A stretch of 64,000 nucleotides of DNA from an uncultured Rhodocyclaceae bacterium (GCA_907163225.1 OU015322.1:496001-560000), one strand, 5' to 3'; counted from the stretch's first letter, positions 53,191 through 62,760 are shown. Made by a program: numbers and translations. The notes: generated from the letters alone by a model not told the origin.

Positions 53191-55431
53191 TTAGTGTTTC
53201 ACCGATGTCTGCAGCCATTTCAGCAGCGTCACGAAAAGCAGATCCGGCGCCACCGGCTTGGCCAGAAAATCGTTCATTCCGGCCTCTGCGCATTGGGCGT
53301 TGCTGTCGGCAAAGGCATTGGCGGTCATTGCGACGATCGGAGTGAACACGTATCCGGGTAATTGGCGAATGCGCCGAGTGGCTTCCAGGCCATCCATTTG
53401 GGGCATCTGCATATCCATCAAAATCAAGGCGTACTGGTGTTCCTTCGCCAGCTGAACGGCTTCTTCGCCATTTTCAGCAATATCCAGATGGAACCCGACA
53501 ACATCTCGCAACAGCTCATGCACCATGACCAGATTCACCCGGTCATCATCGGCCAGTAGCAGTCGTGTTCCACGGAAATCGGCCCGCAGCCGCTTTTCCG
53601 CTTCATCACCCGAGAGTTCAACGCGCGGCAAATCCTCTGCCAGCAATTGGGTTTTGCCAAACTGAAGCGAAAACGAAAACCTGCTGCCAGCATCAGGGGC
53701 ACTCTCCACGCTGATTTTGCCGCCCATCAGCTGAACAAAGCGCTGACTGATGGTCAGCCCCAGGCCCGAACCGCCAAATTTCCGAGCGGCAAAGCTGTCA
53801 ACCTGCTCGAAGGGAGCGAAAATTCGCTCCAGCAACGCCGGCGCTATGCCGATGCCGGTGTCGGAAACGGCGAAATCGAGACGAAGCGACGAATCGGCCT
53901 CGTCCGCAAGGCGAACGGAGACGGTTACGGTGCCCTTGCTGGTGAATTTAATGGCATTGCCGACCAGATTGACCAGTGTCTGCTGCAGGCGCAAGGCATC
54001 ACCCACTAGGACTTTATCCAGCAGGCTGCGCTCAATATCGAAAACCAGCTTCAATCCCTTGGCCTCGGCCCGCCTGCTGACCAGGCTCTCCAGATGACGC
54101 AGCAAGGCGCCCAACGTGAACTGGGTTTGCTCAAGGTGAATTTGATCGGCATCCAGCCTCGACAAGTCGAGTACGTTGTTGAGCAATTGCATGAGCTGGT
54201 CAGCTGCGTGGCGGATTACGCCCAATTTGTCGCGCTTCCCGGGATCTTCACTGCTGCGGGACAAAATATGGGTCATCCCGACGATAGCGTTCATGGGCGT
54301 CCGCACTTCATGGCTCATATTGGCGATAAATTGGCTCTTGGCCCGCATGGCCGCTTCGGCTTTCGCGCCGGCAGCCGCCATTTCTGCATTCCGGGTCGCC
54401 AGACCTTCGCTCAGCGCATCAAGTACATCGGTAACAGAGCCAATGTCGCAGCGGGTGGACGAGTGAATTTCGCGGCCAGTCAATTCCAGCGCCATCGTTT
54501 GAACGCGTTGGCGCACCTGGGCCAGCGGACGCAGGATCAAGCTCAGGCCAAGCATGCCGAGCGCAACGCCCAATAGCGCAACACCCAGCAAAATAACCAT
54601 GCCATAACGACTGCCCGGCACCGGTGGCAGGTCACTCGTGGTTTCAATGACCAGCATATAGGCGCCATCAACCAGCATCGTTGGAAAATACCCCCGCATC
54701 CGCTGCAGGGCATCATTGCTGCGGTAGACGGGTAATTTCTGCGAAAACGCTTCGTTGATGGCCTGAATGTCGATGCGTTCGAGCGATTCTGCATTCGACG
54801 CCAGGATCTTGCCCTCTCTCGACAACAGGGCAACGTCGGCCCCCAGATTTCGGGTGATTTCCCGGAGGATGTCCGGGGTGATTCTTAGCCCCGCTGTCAC
54901 TACGCCGACGACCGCCTTGCTGAAATACACAGGTTCGCTTGCCCGCACGGTGAGCAAACCTGATTCAACGGCGCCGGATACCACGTTGCGGCCAGAGAGG
55001 CCCTCAAATGCCCCCCAGCTGACCGTCGGATCGGTCGGCGCATCGGATGGATTGGTTCGATAAACCACCTGCTCATTGCGATCGATGATCTCCAGAAATG
55101 CAATACCGGAATCCTTCAACGATTGGTCGAGAACCTCCTTGATGGCCGCATGAGCGCCTTCCGTATTGCTACTGACAAGGTTTCTTCCCAGACTATTGCG
55201 GTTGGCTGTGAGGCTTGCTGAAACCTCCACGTGGCGATACTGAGCGGCTACCAGGTTTTCCAGCGCCAGGCTGATCGTCAGCACCTTCTCTTCGGCTCGA
55301 CTGATTGATGCCTGCTTCAACTGGGCAGCCGCCTGCTGCGACGCAGCCCAATACGACAGTGCTGCCACCAGGATAATCAGCAAGGACAACCCCAGGCGCA
55401 GCGGATTCGATGATTTGATGGACATCATCAT
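53191..55431 (-). CDS. Hybrid sensor histidine kinase
   Basis: Inner-membrane kinase of 746 aa. TM1 ([16 protein letters not shown]) is followed by a periplasmic sensor region (about residues 35-270), TM2 ([20 protein letters not shown]), a HAMP-like linker, and the HisKA domain with His in [12 protein letters not shown]. Then come HATPase_c ([18 protein letters not shown]) and a C-terminal receiver with the phospho-acceptor Asp in [13 protein letters not shown] (about residue 673). No output regulator is adjacent, so it may relay to a distant partner. It starts inside the stop of the PstS-like gene (ATGA). Confidence 0.93.
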   Translation of the reverse strand: MMMSIKSSNPLRLGLSLLIILVAALSYWAASQQAAAQLKQASISRAEEKVLTISLALENLVAAQYRHVEVSASLTANRNSLGRNLVSSNTEGAHAAIKEVLDQSLKDSGIAFLEIIDRNEQVVYRTNPSDAPTDPTVSWGAFEGLSGRNVVSGAVESGLLTVRASEPVYFSKAVVGVVTAGLRITPDILREITRNLGADVALLSREGKILASNAESLERIDIQAINEAFSQKLPVYRSNDALQRMRGYFPTMLVDGAYMLVIETTSDLPPVPGSRYGMVILLGVALLGVALGMLGLSLILRPLAQVRQRVQTMALELTGREIHSSTRCDIGSVTDVLDALSEGLATRNAEMAAAGAKAEAAMRAKSQFIANMSHEVRTPMNAIVGMTHILSRSSEDPGKRDKLGVIRHAADQLMQLLNNVLDLSRLDADQIHLEQTQFTLGALLRHLESLVSRRAEAKGLKLVFDIERSLLDKVLVGDALRLQQTLVNLVGNAIKFTSKGTVTVSVRLADEADSSLRLDFAVSDTGIGIAPALLERIFAPFEQVDSFAARKFGGSGLGLTISQRFVQLMGGKISVESAPDAGSRFSFSLQFGKTQLLAEDLPRVELSGDEAEKRLRADFRGTRLLLADDDRVNLVMVHELLRDVVGFHLDIAENGEEAVQLAKEHQYALILMDMQMPQMDGLEATRRIRQLPGYVFTPIVAMTANAFADSNAQCAEAGMNDFLAKPVAPDLLFVTLLKWLQTSVKH

Positions 55432-56270
55432 CTGGCGGCAACCGGAACCAGCACGCCGTGCATGGCCAGAATTTTTGCCCCATCCGGCGAATTGACGAAC
55501 TCGATGAAATCCTTCGCCGCGGGAGAAAGACCGCCAGGCCGATGAATCAGCCCAAACTCCATTGACAAGGGATACCGCCCGTTGGCGAGACTGTCGAGAT
55601 TCGGGACAACATCGTCGAGCGCCAGAACGACCACCTTGGTCTTGCAGGCAAAAAGCGCCGAGCGATTCATGACCGAAAAGCTGGTCGGATACCGATCCAG
55701 AAGCTCGATCAAATAGGGGTCAAGATGAACGATCTTGACCGAATCGGCGTAAATCAGATCCTTGTATTGACCGGAGAGCTGACGCCGTAACGCATCTGAG
55801 CTTTCCTTGCTGATCGCCCGGATTGGTGCGCGCTGGCCACCCAGATCACGCCAGTCGGTAATTTTTCCGGCGAATACGGCGGCAAGCTGCTCCGACGAAA
55901 TACCTTTTGCCTTCACCTCTGCCCCGGCCACCACAACAATTGCATCGCGGCCCAGCGGCAAATAGGTGAGCCCTTTTGCCATTTCCTCGCTGTTGAGCGG
56001 ACGGCCCACCCGTCCGAGTGGCGCGCGTCCCTCACTGACATCGCGTACGGCCCCGGCGTGACCCGACGAAGGCGGAATCACAACGCGATGCGCAGCTTGG
56101 CGGGCATTGAAGGCCTTGGCCAACTCGCCCAGAACGTAGGCCGGATTTCCACTCCCCGGGATCGTCAAAACCTCGGCGAACGCAGGCTTCCCCAGAAAAA
56201 CGGAGAGCGAAACAAGCATGGCCAAGCGAGTCGCAGAGGGAATTGTTATGACGGGCAAAACAGCTTTCAA
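55428..56270 (-). CDS. PstS-like periplasmic substrate-binding protein
   Basis: Protein of 280 aa with a signal peptide ([20 protein letters not shown]) and the phosphate-binding protein pattern: [33 protein letters not shown] and [17 protein letters not shown]. No ABC permease or ATPase genes follow; instead it overlaps a hybrid kinase by 4 nt. It probably presents a ligand, perhaps phosphate or a similar anion, to the kinase sensor region. This role is inference from the fusion-like arrangement. Confidence 0.85.
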   Translation of the reverse strand: MKAVLPVITIPSATRLAMLVSLSVFLGKPAFAEVLTIPGSGNPAYVLGELAKAFNARQAAHRVVIPPSSGHAGAVRDVSEGRAPLGRVGRPLNSEEMAKGLTYLPLGRDAIVVVAGAEVKAKGISSEQLAAVFAGKITDWRDLGGQRAPIRAISKESSDALRRQLSGQYKDLIYADSVKIVHLDPYLIELLDRYPTSFSVMNRSALFACKTKVVVLALDDVVPNLDSLANGRYPLSMEFGLIHRPGGLSPAAKDFIEFVNSPDGAKILAMHGVLVPVAAR

Positions 56271-56440
56271 AATTAATTTGAATTATGACCTTGGGCATAT
56301 CGCCCGGTCAATTGTTGTACCGCCTTGAGGCCGTAGCACTCTGACCAAGCTGATTCAACTCTCTTCCCGAGCGCAAGCCACATTGCCAACCATGATTTTT
56401 GGGCATACACACAACGACACTGACTGTTGCAAACCGTTAC

Positions 56441-56469
56441 TTGAAATGCGTGGGCGATGCCCCTATCTT
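56441..56469 (+). promoter_or_regulatory. Putative sigma-70 promoter of a small RNA
   Basis: TTGAAA (56441-56446), 17 bp, TATCTT (56464-56469), near ideal in spacing. Transcription would start near 56476. No protein-coding gene with a ribosome site follows before the terminator. Confidence 0.6.
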
Positions 56470-56475
56470 GGACAC

Positions 56476-56573
56476 ATGCGCTGACCAGACATCAGCCTGA
56501 CGGCCCCCACCTCCCCCTCCCCCTTGGGCCGTCCAGAAAGCCTCGTACTCCCCCCGGTACGAGGCTTTCGCCT
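56476..56573 (+). ncRNA. Predicted small RNA with two C-rich-loop hairpins
   Basis: Between a good promoter and a terminator lies about 98 nt without a credible ORF. Hairpin 1 is GACGGCCC (56499-56506) paired with GGGCCGTC (56526-56533), an 8-bp perfect stem with a 19-nt loop of CCACCTCCCCCTCCCCCTT. Hairpin 2 is the terminator with a TCCCCCCG loop. C-rich, CCTCC-containing loops can pair with Shine-Dalgarno GGAGG, as in known C-rich-loop small RNAs. This is prediction only; expression is not shown. Confidence 0.55.
56536..56572 (+). terminator. Terminator with 13-bp stem
   Basis: GAAAGCCTCGTAC/GTACGAGGCTTTC, perfect 13 bp, loop TCCCCCCG, then GCCTTTT. No protein gene precedes it on this strand within 200 bp, which is why I infer the small RNA. 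Confidence 0.8.
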
Positions 56574-56658
56574 TTTCAGGGCCATTTTTGTCCACTGAAT
56601 GGCCGCCTGGAGAATTCAGATTATTCTTCGTATGTAGCTCATCACCCGGCTGACGCCC

Positions 56659-57150
56659 ATGCCAAGAAGACGAAAAAAGAAAACTGTTCGCATCATTTAC
56701 CCATCAGCCGGCCCGCTCCCCCTGCGGCTTGCTGCTCGCTACGCCGGCGTTTTACTGGTATTCAGCGACGCCAGCGCGAAACGACATGGCGGGCTGGCCG
56801 CTGTGCTCTTTGACACTGCGGAAAGCGAAGCCGTGATCAGCACGCAGACCGTGCCGATCGTCGGCAGCAACGAACTCGAACTACAGGCAGCCCTGTTCGC
56901 ATTGACGCAGGCGGAACAACATTTTCCTGGCCGGCCGCTCGCCTTGTTTTCAGACAATCAGGATGCGGTGATCAGACTGACCCGCACCCAGGAAAAAGGC
57001 AGTACCCAAGACCCTGAGTTATCGCAGATGCTGAGCGAACGAGGCATCGCCCTCTTGCTGGATCACGCCACAATCTACTGGATCAAGGGCCACTCAAGCT
57101 GTCGCGGAAATATGCTGGCGGATTTGCATGCAGCGGAAGCCGCCAGCTAG
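56659..57150 (+). CDS. RNase H-fold protein
   Basis: Protein of 163 aa. After a basic N-terminus (MPRRRKKKTVRI) it shows the four acidic positions of RNase HI: LLVFSDASAKRHGG (Asp), SNELELQA (Glu), LFSDNQDAVIRL (Asp) and GNMLADLHAAEA (Asp). The order matches RNase H of the HI or retroviral type, but the sequence is short of the classic handle. It may cut RNA in RNA-DNA hybrids or act on RNA. It lies 85 bp past the small RNA and its start has no strong ribosome site. Confidence 0.75.
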   Translation: MPRRRKKKTVRIIYPSAGPLPLRLAARYAGVLLVFSDASAKRHGGLAAVLFDTAESEAVISTQTVPIVGSNELELQAALFALTQAEQHFPGRPLALFSDNQDAVIRLTRTQEKGSTQDPELSQMLSERGIALLLDHATIYWIKGHSSCRGNMLADLHAAEAAS

Positions 57151-57181
57151 CTACCGTAGAAAGGCGCGCAAAACCTGCCTG

Positions 57182-57218
57182 CTGCGGTCAACCGGAAAAA
57201 ACACGCAAAAATACAATG
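57182..57218 (+). repeat. R1 repeat, intergenic (after the RNase H-fold gene)
   Basis: CTGCGGTCAACCGGAAAAAA with tail CACGCAAAAATACAATG. The best full-length copy; it ends 3 bp before the stop of the converging 2H phosphoesterase gene. Confidence 0.85.
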
Positions 57219-57220
57219 AT

Positions 57221-57928
57221 TCAGCGCAGCGTACGATGCCAACGCATCTGGCCAGTCGCCAGCTCGTAATCCGCCAGACAACTCAGCGCCCCGCCAACCA
57301 GTGACGGCAAATAGCTCATCAGGCTGATGCGCTCGACCCGGCAGCACAATCGTTCGCCCGCTGCGTAGTTACTGAAGCGCGCCGCGATGGCCTCGACCGG
57401 CCAGGCATCGGCATATAGCCCGACCGTCACATGCGGCACATAGTCGCCGAGCAGCCGATTCTGGCCGTCAATGGCGAGGCAATGGCGCAGCACGGCAATG
57501 TGTCCGTGGCGATCATCAACCGTCAAAAACGGCGCCGAGGAAAAACTGGCCAAGCCCCCCACCTCGATCTCCACAGCCGGCACACTCGCTGTGCGCAAGG
57601 CCGAACACTGGCGATCCAGCAATTCGTGAGCAAACTCGTCAGCCTGTTCGGGAGCGACCGACGGAAAGCCGCAAAGATCCAACGTGACGTGCGGCTGGCG
57701 ACAATAGCCATCGAGCAGCAAGCCAGCCAGATGATCGCCAGCCCGCCGAATCCGCGCCCTGACTTCCGGGAAATCGACGTCCAGTGCCCAGAGAACATAA
57801 GGCGAGCGCCCGAGATGCCACTCCGGAAAATCGCGGCAAACGTTACGCACCGTATGCGCCCCTTCAATCCGGCTCAAATCGCCGTCGACCGGCGCATCCG
57901 GGCGCGCCACGTCAGCCACGCGATTCAC
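57221..57928 (-). CDS. 2H phosphoesterase-like protein (2'-5' RNA ligase superfamily)
   Basis: Protein of 235 aa with two H-x-T motifs, HVTLDLCGF and HVTVGLYAD, the active site of the 2H phosphoesterase fold. Probable substrates are cyclic phosphates of nucleotides or RNA ends. The GTG at 57928 overlaps the upstream 2H gene by 17 nt. It is unlike its neighbour in sequence outside the motifs, so this is not a recent duplication. Confidence 0.75.
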   Translation of the reverse strand: MNRVADVARPDAPVDGDLSRIEGAHTVRNVCRDFPEWHLGRSPYVLWALDVDFPEVRARIRRAGDHLAGLLLDGYCRQPHVTLDLCGFPSVAPEQADEFAHELLDRQCSALRTASVPAVEIEVGGLASFSSAPFLTVDDRHGHIAVLRHCLAIDGQNRLLGDYVPHVTVGLYADAWPVEAIAARFSNYAAGERLCCRVERISLMSYLPSLVGGALSCLADYELATGQMRWHRTLR

Positions 57929-58505
57929 CCGCTAACGGAAACTCGCCGATGATCCGGTAGTTGCTCCCCGTTGCCGACAACTGCGAGCGAACCAGCACAA
58001 AACGGGAACAAGGCCAGCGCAGCGTGCCGACCGGCAGCGGACAATCAGCCGACGAAACCGCGCCCGCAGGCACCCGTCGCACCAGCGAGACATGCGGCGA
58101 AAACTCGCCCCCGGCTCGCCCGGTCTTGAAGCCAGCTACCCTCAATGCCTCGCACAACGTGGAAACCAGCTCAGCCAGCTGCGCAGGTGGCGCCGAACAA
58201 CCGGCCCACAAAAGATGGTTGTGTGCCCAAAAATCGAGTCGGTTGATACTCAGCGTGAAAGCTTCGGCGCTGACGGCAGCAGCGACAGCCAACAATGCCG
58301 GCAACCGCGCCTCGGGCACGTTACCGAGGAAAGCCAGCGTCAGGTGAATACTCTCCGGCCGCGTCGCCCGACCGCCAAAACGGGCAGCCGCTTCGCGGGC
58401 GATCTGGCCCAGTTCACCCGCCGACTCGGCCGACGGCCAGAGGGCGAAGAAAACTCTGGCGGTTGCCCGCTTGGCAGTGACTTGTTGGCGGCTCTCAGCC
58501 GGCAT
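57912..58505 (-). CDS. thpR: RNA 2',3'-cyclic phosphodiesterase (ThpR family)
   Basis: Protein of 197 aa in the ThpR/LigT family. It shows RVFFALWPSAESAGEL, HLTLAFLGNV and HVSLVRRVPAG, with the two H-x-[TS] dyads. It should open 2',3'-cyclic phosphates on RNA. It overlaps the following 2H protein by 17 nt, and the two seem to be co-translated. Confidence 0.9.
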   Translation of the reverse strand: MPAESRQQVTAKRATARVFFALWPSAESAGELGQIAREAAARFGGRATRPESIHLTLAFLGNVPEARLPALLAVAAAVSAEAFTLSINRLDFWAHNHLLWAGCSAPPAQLAELVSTLCEALRVAGFKTGRAGGEFSPHVSLVRRVPAGAVSSADCPLPVGTLRWPCSRFVLVRSQLSATGSNYRIIGEFPLAGESRG

Positions 58506-58602
58506 CTGCGGAAGTAGTCGATTTAAGATAGGGGATGCTCAGGAACATTGAAGTTGAGCCATGGATCGAGGCTAGCCAAGGGGCGTAGGCTCGACCGCCT
58601 AG

Positions 58603-59448
58603 TTAGACAGTGGCACTTGGGAGCACCCCAATTACTTTGAGCACCAGTTTTTCGGAGGCACCACGCTCTGCAAATAAAATTGCTGGATTGCGCGCATCGA
58701 ATGTTAAATCGCCATCGGCAGGTACAGCACTATTGAACACAGGAAGAACGTTAATGAACGGCTTAGCTCTTGCATTTTGGTTGGAGCCCCCACTTAGCAC
58801 ATTTCCGTAGTGAGAATTAACGACCCCAGCATAAATATGGTGGGAACCTTGCCATGTATGGAATGCCAAGTACCCATGGCGAAGCTCGTTAGGATTTTCC
58901 TGCTCTACAGGATCGTCTAGTAACGGAAGTTGCATATAGTGAAGCAAGGACAGCAGGCAGATTTCAATATCTGAGCCTTGCTTTGCAACAGTATCAAGCT
59001 CGATTGCCTCAGGGAAAATCTCCGGCAAAAAGCTTAGAAAGGCAATAGTGAGGTCGTAAGCCTTAAGCGGCTTAATCGCTGGGGGAAGTGCGATATTAAT
59101 CGTTTTCGATTGTTCGTCCGTCGAAAATATTCTGTGACGTGGCATTTTCTTGAGCGCCTTCGCCATTTGAAAATCAGCGCTCTTTACATAGTTTCGAATT
59201 GGCCCCTGATCCTTCATTTCGGGATGCGCAATTGAGTGTGCTATATCCACGAGATAAGGAAGCCCAAGGCGGATCGCTGCCGGAGCGCTCTGCATCTGGC
59301 GACTTTTCAAGGAAGCCTCCTGCAAGCAATCACGCATACCAAGCAACAAATTCTTGATGTCTCCCTCATCAAAAGTTCCCTCATATATTCTGCTCAACGC
59401 CAAATGCATTAAGACAAGATGCTTTGGGTTAATGTATCTGGCGGTCAT
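58603..59448 (-). CDS. Protein of unknown function, 281 aa
   Basis: From the ATG at 59448 (MTARYINPKHLVLMHLALSR) the protein has a mixed alpha/beta pattern and no recognised motif. FHTWQGSHHIYAGVVNSHYG is the most distinctive patch. Codon use is more AT-rich than that of ispF/ispD next to it, which hints at later acquisition. The frame is open further upstream into ispF but those codons are a shadow. It starts 25 bp after the ispF stop, so it may ride on the ispDF transcript. Confidence 0.55.
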   Translation of the reverse strand: MTARYINPKHLVLMHLALSRIYEGTFDEGDIKNLLLGMRDCLQEASLKSRQMQSAPAAIRLGLPYLVDIAHSIAHPEMKDQGPIRNYVKSADFQMAKALKKMPRHRIFSTDEQSKTINIALPPAIKPLKAYDLTIAFLSFLPEIFPEAIELDTVAKQGSDIEICLLSLLHYMQLPLLDDPVEQENPNELRHGYLAFHTWQGSHHIYAGVVNSHYGNVLSGGSNQNARAKPFINVLPVFNSAVPADGDLTFDARNPAILFAERGASEKLVLKVIGVLPSATV

Positions 59449-59473
59449 CGGGTCGTCGCAGTACAGAAGATAT

Positions 59474-59968
59474 TCAGCCGGCAAGCTCCACCAACACAAT
59501 GGCCTGCGCCTCGATGGCCTCTTCGCGGCCGAGATAGCCCAAGCGCTCGTTGGTCTTGCCCTTGATATTGACGCAATCGGCCGCAATACCGAGATCGGCT
59601 GCGACATTGGCGACCATCGCCGCGGCATGCGGGGCCAGCTTGGGTTGCTGGGCGATCAGCGTTGCGTCTACATTGACTGGTCGCCAGCCTTTTTCAGCCA
59701 GCAAGGCCACGGCGCCACGCAGCAGGACGCGGCTGTCGGCGCCTTTGTAGCGCGGGTCGGTGTCGGGAAAATGGCGGCCGATGTCACCGAGGGCGACGGC
59801 ACCGAGCAGCGCGTCAGTGATCGCATGGAGCAAGGCGTCAGCGTCGGAGTGGCCGAGCAGGCCGGTCGGGTGCGGAATCTCGACGCCGCCTAGGATCAGC
59901 TTGCGGCCTTCGACCAGTTTGTGCACATCGTAGCCCTGCCCGACACGAAAATTGATTGGCTTGGTCAT
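59474..59968 (-). CDS. ispF: 2-C-methyl-D-erythritol 2,4-cyclodiphosphate synthase
   Basis: Enzyme of the MEP isoprenoid pathway, 164 aa. The zinc and active-site residues are in [10 protein letters not shown] (Asp14/His16), [12 protein letters not shown] and [11 protein letters not shown]. It starts [10 protein letters not shown] and overlaps ispD by 4 nt, the usual ispD-ispF pairing. Confidence 0.96.
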   Translation of the reverse strand: MTKPINFRVGQGYDVHKLVEGRKLILGGVEIPHPTGLLGHSDADALLHAITDALLGAVALGDIGRHFPDTDPRYKGADSRVLLRGAVALLAEKGWRPVNVDATLIAQQPKLAPHAAAMVANVAADLGIAADCVNIKGKTNERLGYLGREEAIEAQAIVLVELAG

Positions 59969-60651
59969 TTGCGTGCTCTCAGGATCATGGCGGCCAGGGT
60001 GAGGTCGGCCGGATAGGTAACTTTCAGATTGGTCGAATCGGCGCGCACCAGTTTTGGCTTGAGGCCGAGTGCTTCGATGGCGCCGGCTTCGTCGGTGACT
60101 GACTTTTCATTTTTGAGCGCTTTTTCCAGTTGACCGTAGCGGAACATTTGCGGCGTCTGCGCCTGCCATAAGCCGTCGCGGGGCTCGGTGGCGGCGACGC
60201 GTTGTTCGCCATCGGCGCGCTTCAGGGTGTCAGCCACCGGCACGGCGAGGATGCCACCGACCGGGTCATCGGCCAGCTCGGCAAACAGGGCGTCAAGCAT
60301 GACGGCCGAGAGGCATGGCCGGGCGGCGTCGTGCACCAGAATCCAGTCGTCGTCGGCGGCCACCATGGCTGCGGCCTGCAAGCCGTTGCCCACACTTTCG
60401 GCCCGCGTCGCGCCGCCGCAGCGCACGGTTTCGAGCTTGGGGCCGAGTTCGCTCCAGTCGTAGCGCGGCCACCACGGGTCGTCTGGCGCCAGCACGACCC
60501 ACACGCGTTCGATGTCCGGGCAGGCCGTCAAGGCGGCCAAGGTGTGAAATATCAGCGGGCGGCCGAGCAGATCAAGATACTGTTTGGGCTTCTCTGCACC
60601 GAAGCGGGAGCCGCTGCCGGCAGCGGGAACGATTGCGTAATGGCGTGGCAT
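59965..60651 (-). CDS. ispD: 2-C-methyl-D-erythritol 4-phosphate cytidylyltransferase
   Basis: CTP-dependent cytidylyltransferase of 228 aa in the MEP pathway. The start is [20 protein letters not shown] with the KPKQYLDL loop, VHDAARPCL and LQAQTPQMF-type end. A 41-bp gap separates it from the divergent DUF4010 gene. An R1 copy (60103-60139) codes for [15 protein letters not shown]. Confidence 0.96.
   Translation of the reverse strand: MPRHYAIVPAAGSGSRFGAEKPKQYLDLLGRPLIFHTLAALTACPDIERVWVVLAPDDPWWPRYDWSELGPKLETVRCGGATRAESVGNGLQAAAMVAADDDWILVHDAARPCLSAVMLDALFAELADDPVGGILAVPVADTLKRADGEQRVAATEPRDGLWQAQTPQMFRYGQLEKALKNEKSVTDEAGAIEALGLKPKLVRADSTNLKVTYPADLTLAAMILRARK
60103..60139 (-). repeat. R1 repeat inside ispD
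   Basis: CTACGGTCAACTGGAAAAAG with tail CGCTCAAAAATGAAAAG, matching the intergenic R1 tail closely. Sense with ispD. Confidence 0.65.
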
Positions 60652-60692
60652 GGCTTAATTTTACTGAAGAACGCAGACAAAAGAGGAATCGC

Positions 60693-61949
60693 ATGACCTT
60701 TGTCGTTCCCGAACTGGCGGTGCCGGTCGAGGCTTTTGCCACGGCGCTCGGTATCGGCCTGCTCATCGGCATGGAGCGCGAGCGGCGGCCTGACGCCTCG
60801 GCCGGGCTGCGCACCTTCGCGCTGGTTGCCATGCTGGGCTGCCTGTTTGCCCTGCTCGGCGAAAAAACCGGCGGCCCGTGGCTGCTGGCGGCCGGCCTGC
60901 TGGTCATCTCGGGCAGCATGGTCGCCTCCAATTTTTCGACCCGGCAGGAAGAGCAGTTTCGCGGCTTCACGTCGGAGGCGGCCATCATCATCACTTACGG
61001 GCTGGGCGCGGCCGTCTGGTTCGGTTATTCGACGCTGGCCGTCATGCTCGCCATCACGACCACGGTGCTGCTTTATTTCAAGGCGGAATTGCGTCAGTTC
61101 AGCGAACGCACTACCCCCAAGGACATCAACTCCATCCTGCAATTTGCGGTGCTCTCGCTGGTCATCCTGCCCATTCTGCCGAGCGAGGATTTCGGGCCGT
61201 ACAACGCCATCAACCCACGGCAAATCTGGTACATGGTGGTGCTCATCTCCGGTCTGGCGCTGGCCGGCTACCTTGCCCTGCGCATTGTCGGTGCCCGCCA
61301 CGGCGCGGCGCTGCTTGGCATTTTTGGCGGCCTGGCCTCGTCGACCGCAACAACCATGATGTTTTCCCGCCATGCTCGTGACCACGCCAATCTGATCCGA
61401 ATGTCGGCCATCGTCATCCTGATCGCCAACGTGATGGTGATGATTCGCATCGGCATCGTTGCCGGCATTGTAGCGCCGACGCTGATTGTTCCGGTTGTTA
61501 CCGTCTTCGCCTGCGGCATCGTGCCGGGCATCGCCTTGACGCTCTATGGCTGGCGCACGCTCGCCAGCGCGGGCGATCTGCCGATGCCGGAAGTGAAGAA
61601 CCCGACCGAATTGAAGACCGCCATTTCCTTTGGCCTGCTCTACGCCGTCGTATTGCTCGCCTCGGCGTGGTTGCAGGACATTGCCGGTAGCAGCGGCGTC
61701 TTTATCGTGGCGCTGGTTTCCGGGCTGACCGATGCCGACGCCAGCGTGCTTTCCACCCTGCGCATGTTCAATCTGGCAAAGCTGGCCGGGGGCGATGCCG
61801 TCATCGCCGTGACACTGGCCTTGATGGCCAACCTGGTCTTCAAGATCGGGCTGGTTCTAAGCATTGGCGGTGCCAATCTGGCCCGTTATGCCCTGCCCGG
61901 CCTGCTCGCCATCGGCCTCGGCATGGCCGGCGGATTACTGCTCGTTTGA
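60693..61949 (+). CDS. MgtC/DUF4010 family membrane protein
   Basis: Polytopic membrane protein of 418 aa. It begins MTFVVPELAVPVEAFATALG and then GIGLLIGMERERRPDASAGLRTFALVAMLG, the MgtC/SapB-like signature, and continues with about ten hydrophobic segments of the DUF4010 domain. Transport function is unproven. AGAGGA lies 5 nt before the ATG. Upstream in-frame codons overlap ispD and are ignored. It precedes the Memo gene by 10 bp. Confidence 0.85.
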   Translation: MTFVVPELAVPVEAFATALGIGLLIGMERERRPDASAGLRTFALVAMLGCLFALLGEKTGGPWLLAAGLLVISGSMVASNFSTRQEEQFRGFTSEAAIIITYGLGAAVWFGYSTLAVMLAITTTVLLYFKAELRQFSERTTPKDINSILQFAVLSLVILPILPSEDFGPYNAINPRQIWYMVVLISGLALAGYLALRIVGARHGAALLGIFGGLASSTATTMMFSRHARDHANLIRMSAIVILIANVMVMIRIGIVAGIVAPTLIVPVVTVFACGIVPGIALTLYGWRTLASAGDLPMPEVKNPTELKTAISFGLLYAVVLLASAWLQDIAGSSGVFIVALVSGLTDADASVLSTLRMFNLAKLAGGDAVIAVTLALMANLVFKIGLVLSIGGANLARYALPGLLAIGLGMAGGLLLV

Positions 61950-61959
61950 GGAGTCGATC

Positions 61960-62760
61960 ATGATCACTACCCGACCTCCCGCTGTCGCTGGCCTGTTCTA
62001 CCCCGGCGATCCCGGCGCGCTGGCGTCCGCCGTCGACCAACTGCTGGCCGACGCACGGAGCGAGCAGGCAACGCAACCCAAGGCCCTGATCGTGCCGCAC
62101 GCCGGCTACGTCTATTCCGGTGCGACGGCGGCCACGGCCTACGCCACGCTGGCGCCGTGGGCCAAAACGATCCGCCGCGTCATCCTGCTCGGGCCGACGC
62201 ACCGGGTGGCGCTCAACGGCATTGCGCTGCCCGAAGCCGAGGCATTTTCGACGCCGCTCGGTACCATTCGCCTCGACGCCCAGGCCATTGCCGCCATCGC
62301 CGATATGCCGCAGATCGTTTTCAGCGACAAGGTGCATGCCTTCGAACATTCACTGGAGGTGCACCTTCCCTTCCTGCAGCGCGTGCTGACGCAGTTCACG
62401 CTGGTTCCGCTCGCCGTTGGCGAAGCCTCACCGGAAGCCGTGGCCGAAGTCCTCGACCGCCTGTGGGACGGCCCGGAAACACTGATTGTGGTCAGTTCCG
62501 ACCTCTCGCATTTCCTGCCCTACGGCACGGCGCAGCAGGTTGACCGCAACACCTGTCAGCACATTCTTCAGCTTGACGACCACCTCCAGCCGGAACAGGC
62601 CTGTGGCGCCTTCCCGATCAATGGCCTGCTGCTCGCCGCCCGCCAGCGTGGCCTGACGCCGTCGCTGCTCGGCCTGTGCAACTCCGGCGACACGGCGGGT
62701 GACCGCAACCGGGTGGTTGGCTACGCCGCCTTCAGCTTCCCGGAGGTTCGCCATGCCTGA
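61960..62760 (+). CDS. amrB: AmmeMemoRadiSam system protein B (Memo family)
   Basis: Protein of 266 aa of the Memo family. It starts MITTRPPAVAGLFYPGDPGA and contains VPHAGYVYSG, LLGPTHRVAL, FEHSLEVHLPFLQ and VVSSDLSHF, whose His residues bind metal in homologues. GAGGAG is 6 nt before the ATG. It overlaps the AMMECR1 gene by 8 nt and precedes the radical-SAM gene. The role of the trio is unknown. Confidence 0.92.
   Translation: MITTRPPAVAGLFYPGDPGALASAVDQLLADARSEQATQPKALIVPHAGYVYSGATAATAYATLAPWAKTIRRVILLGPTHRVALNGIALPEAEAFSTPLGTIRLDAQAIAAIADMPQIVFSDKVHAFEHSLEVHLPFLQRVLTQFTLVPLAVGEASPEAVAEVLDRLWDGPETLIVVSSDLSHFLPYGTAQQVDRNTCQHILQLDDHLQPEQACGAFPINGLLLAARQRGLTPSLLGLCNSGDTAGDRNRVVGYAAFSFPEVRHA

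Noticed and set aside
56457-56813. A 118-codon plus-strand frame over the small RNA and the RNase H start
   Set aside because: It runs through the terminator hairpin and has no ribosome site; the codons are C-rich artefacts.
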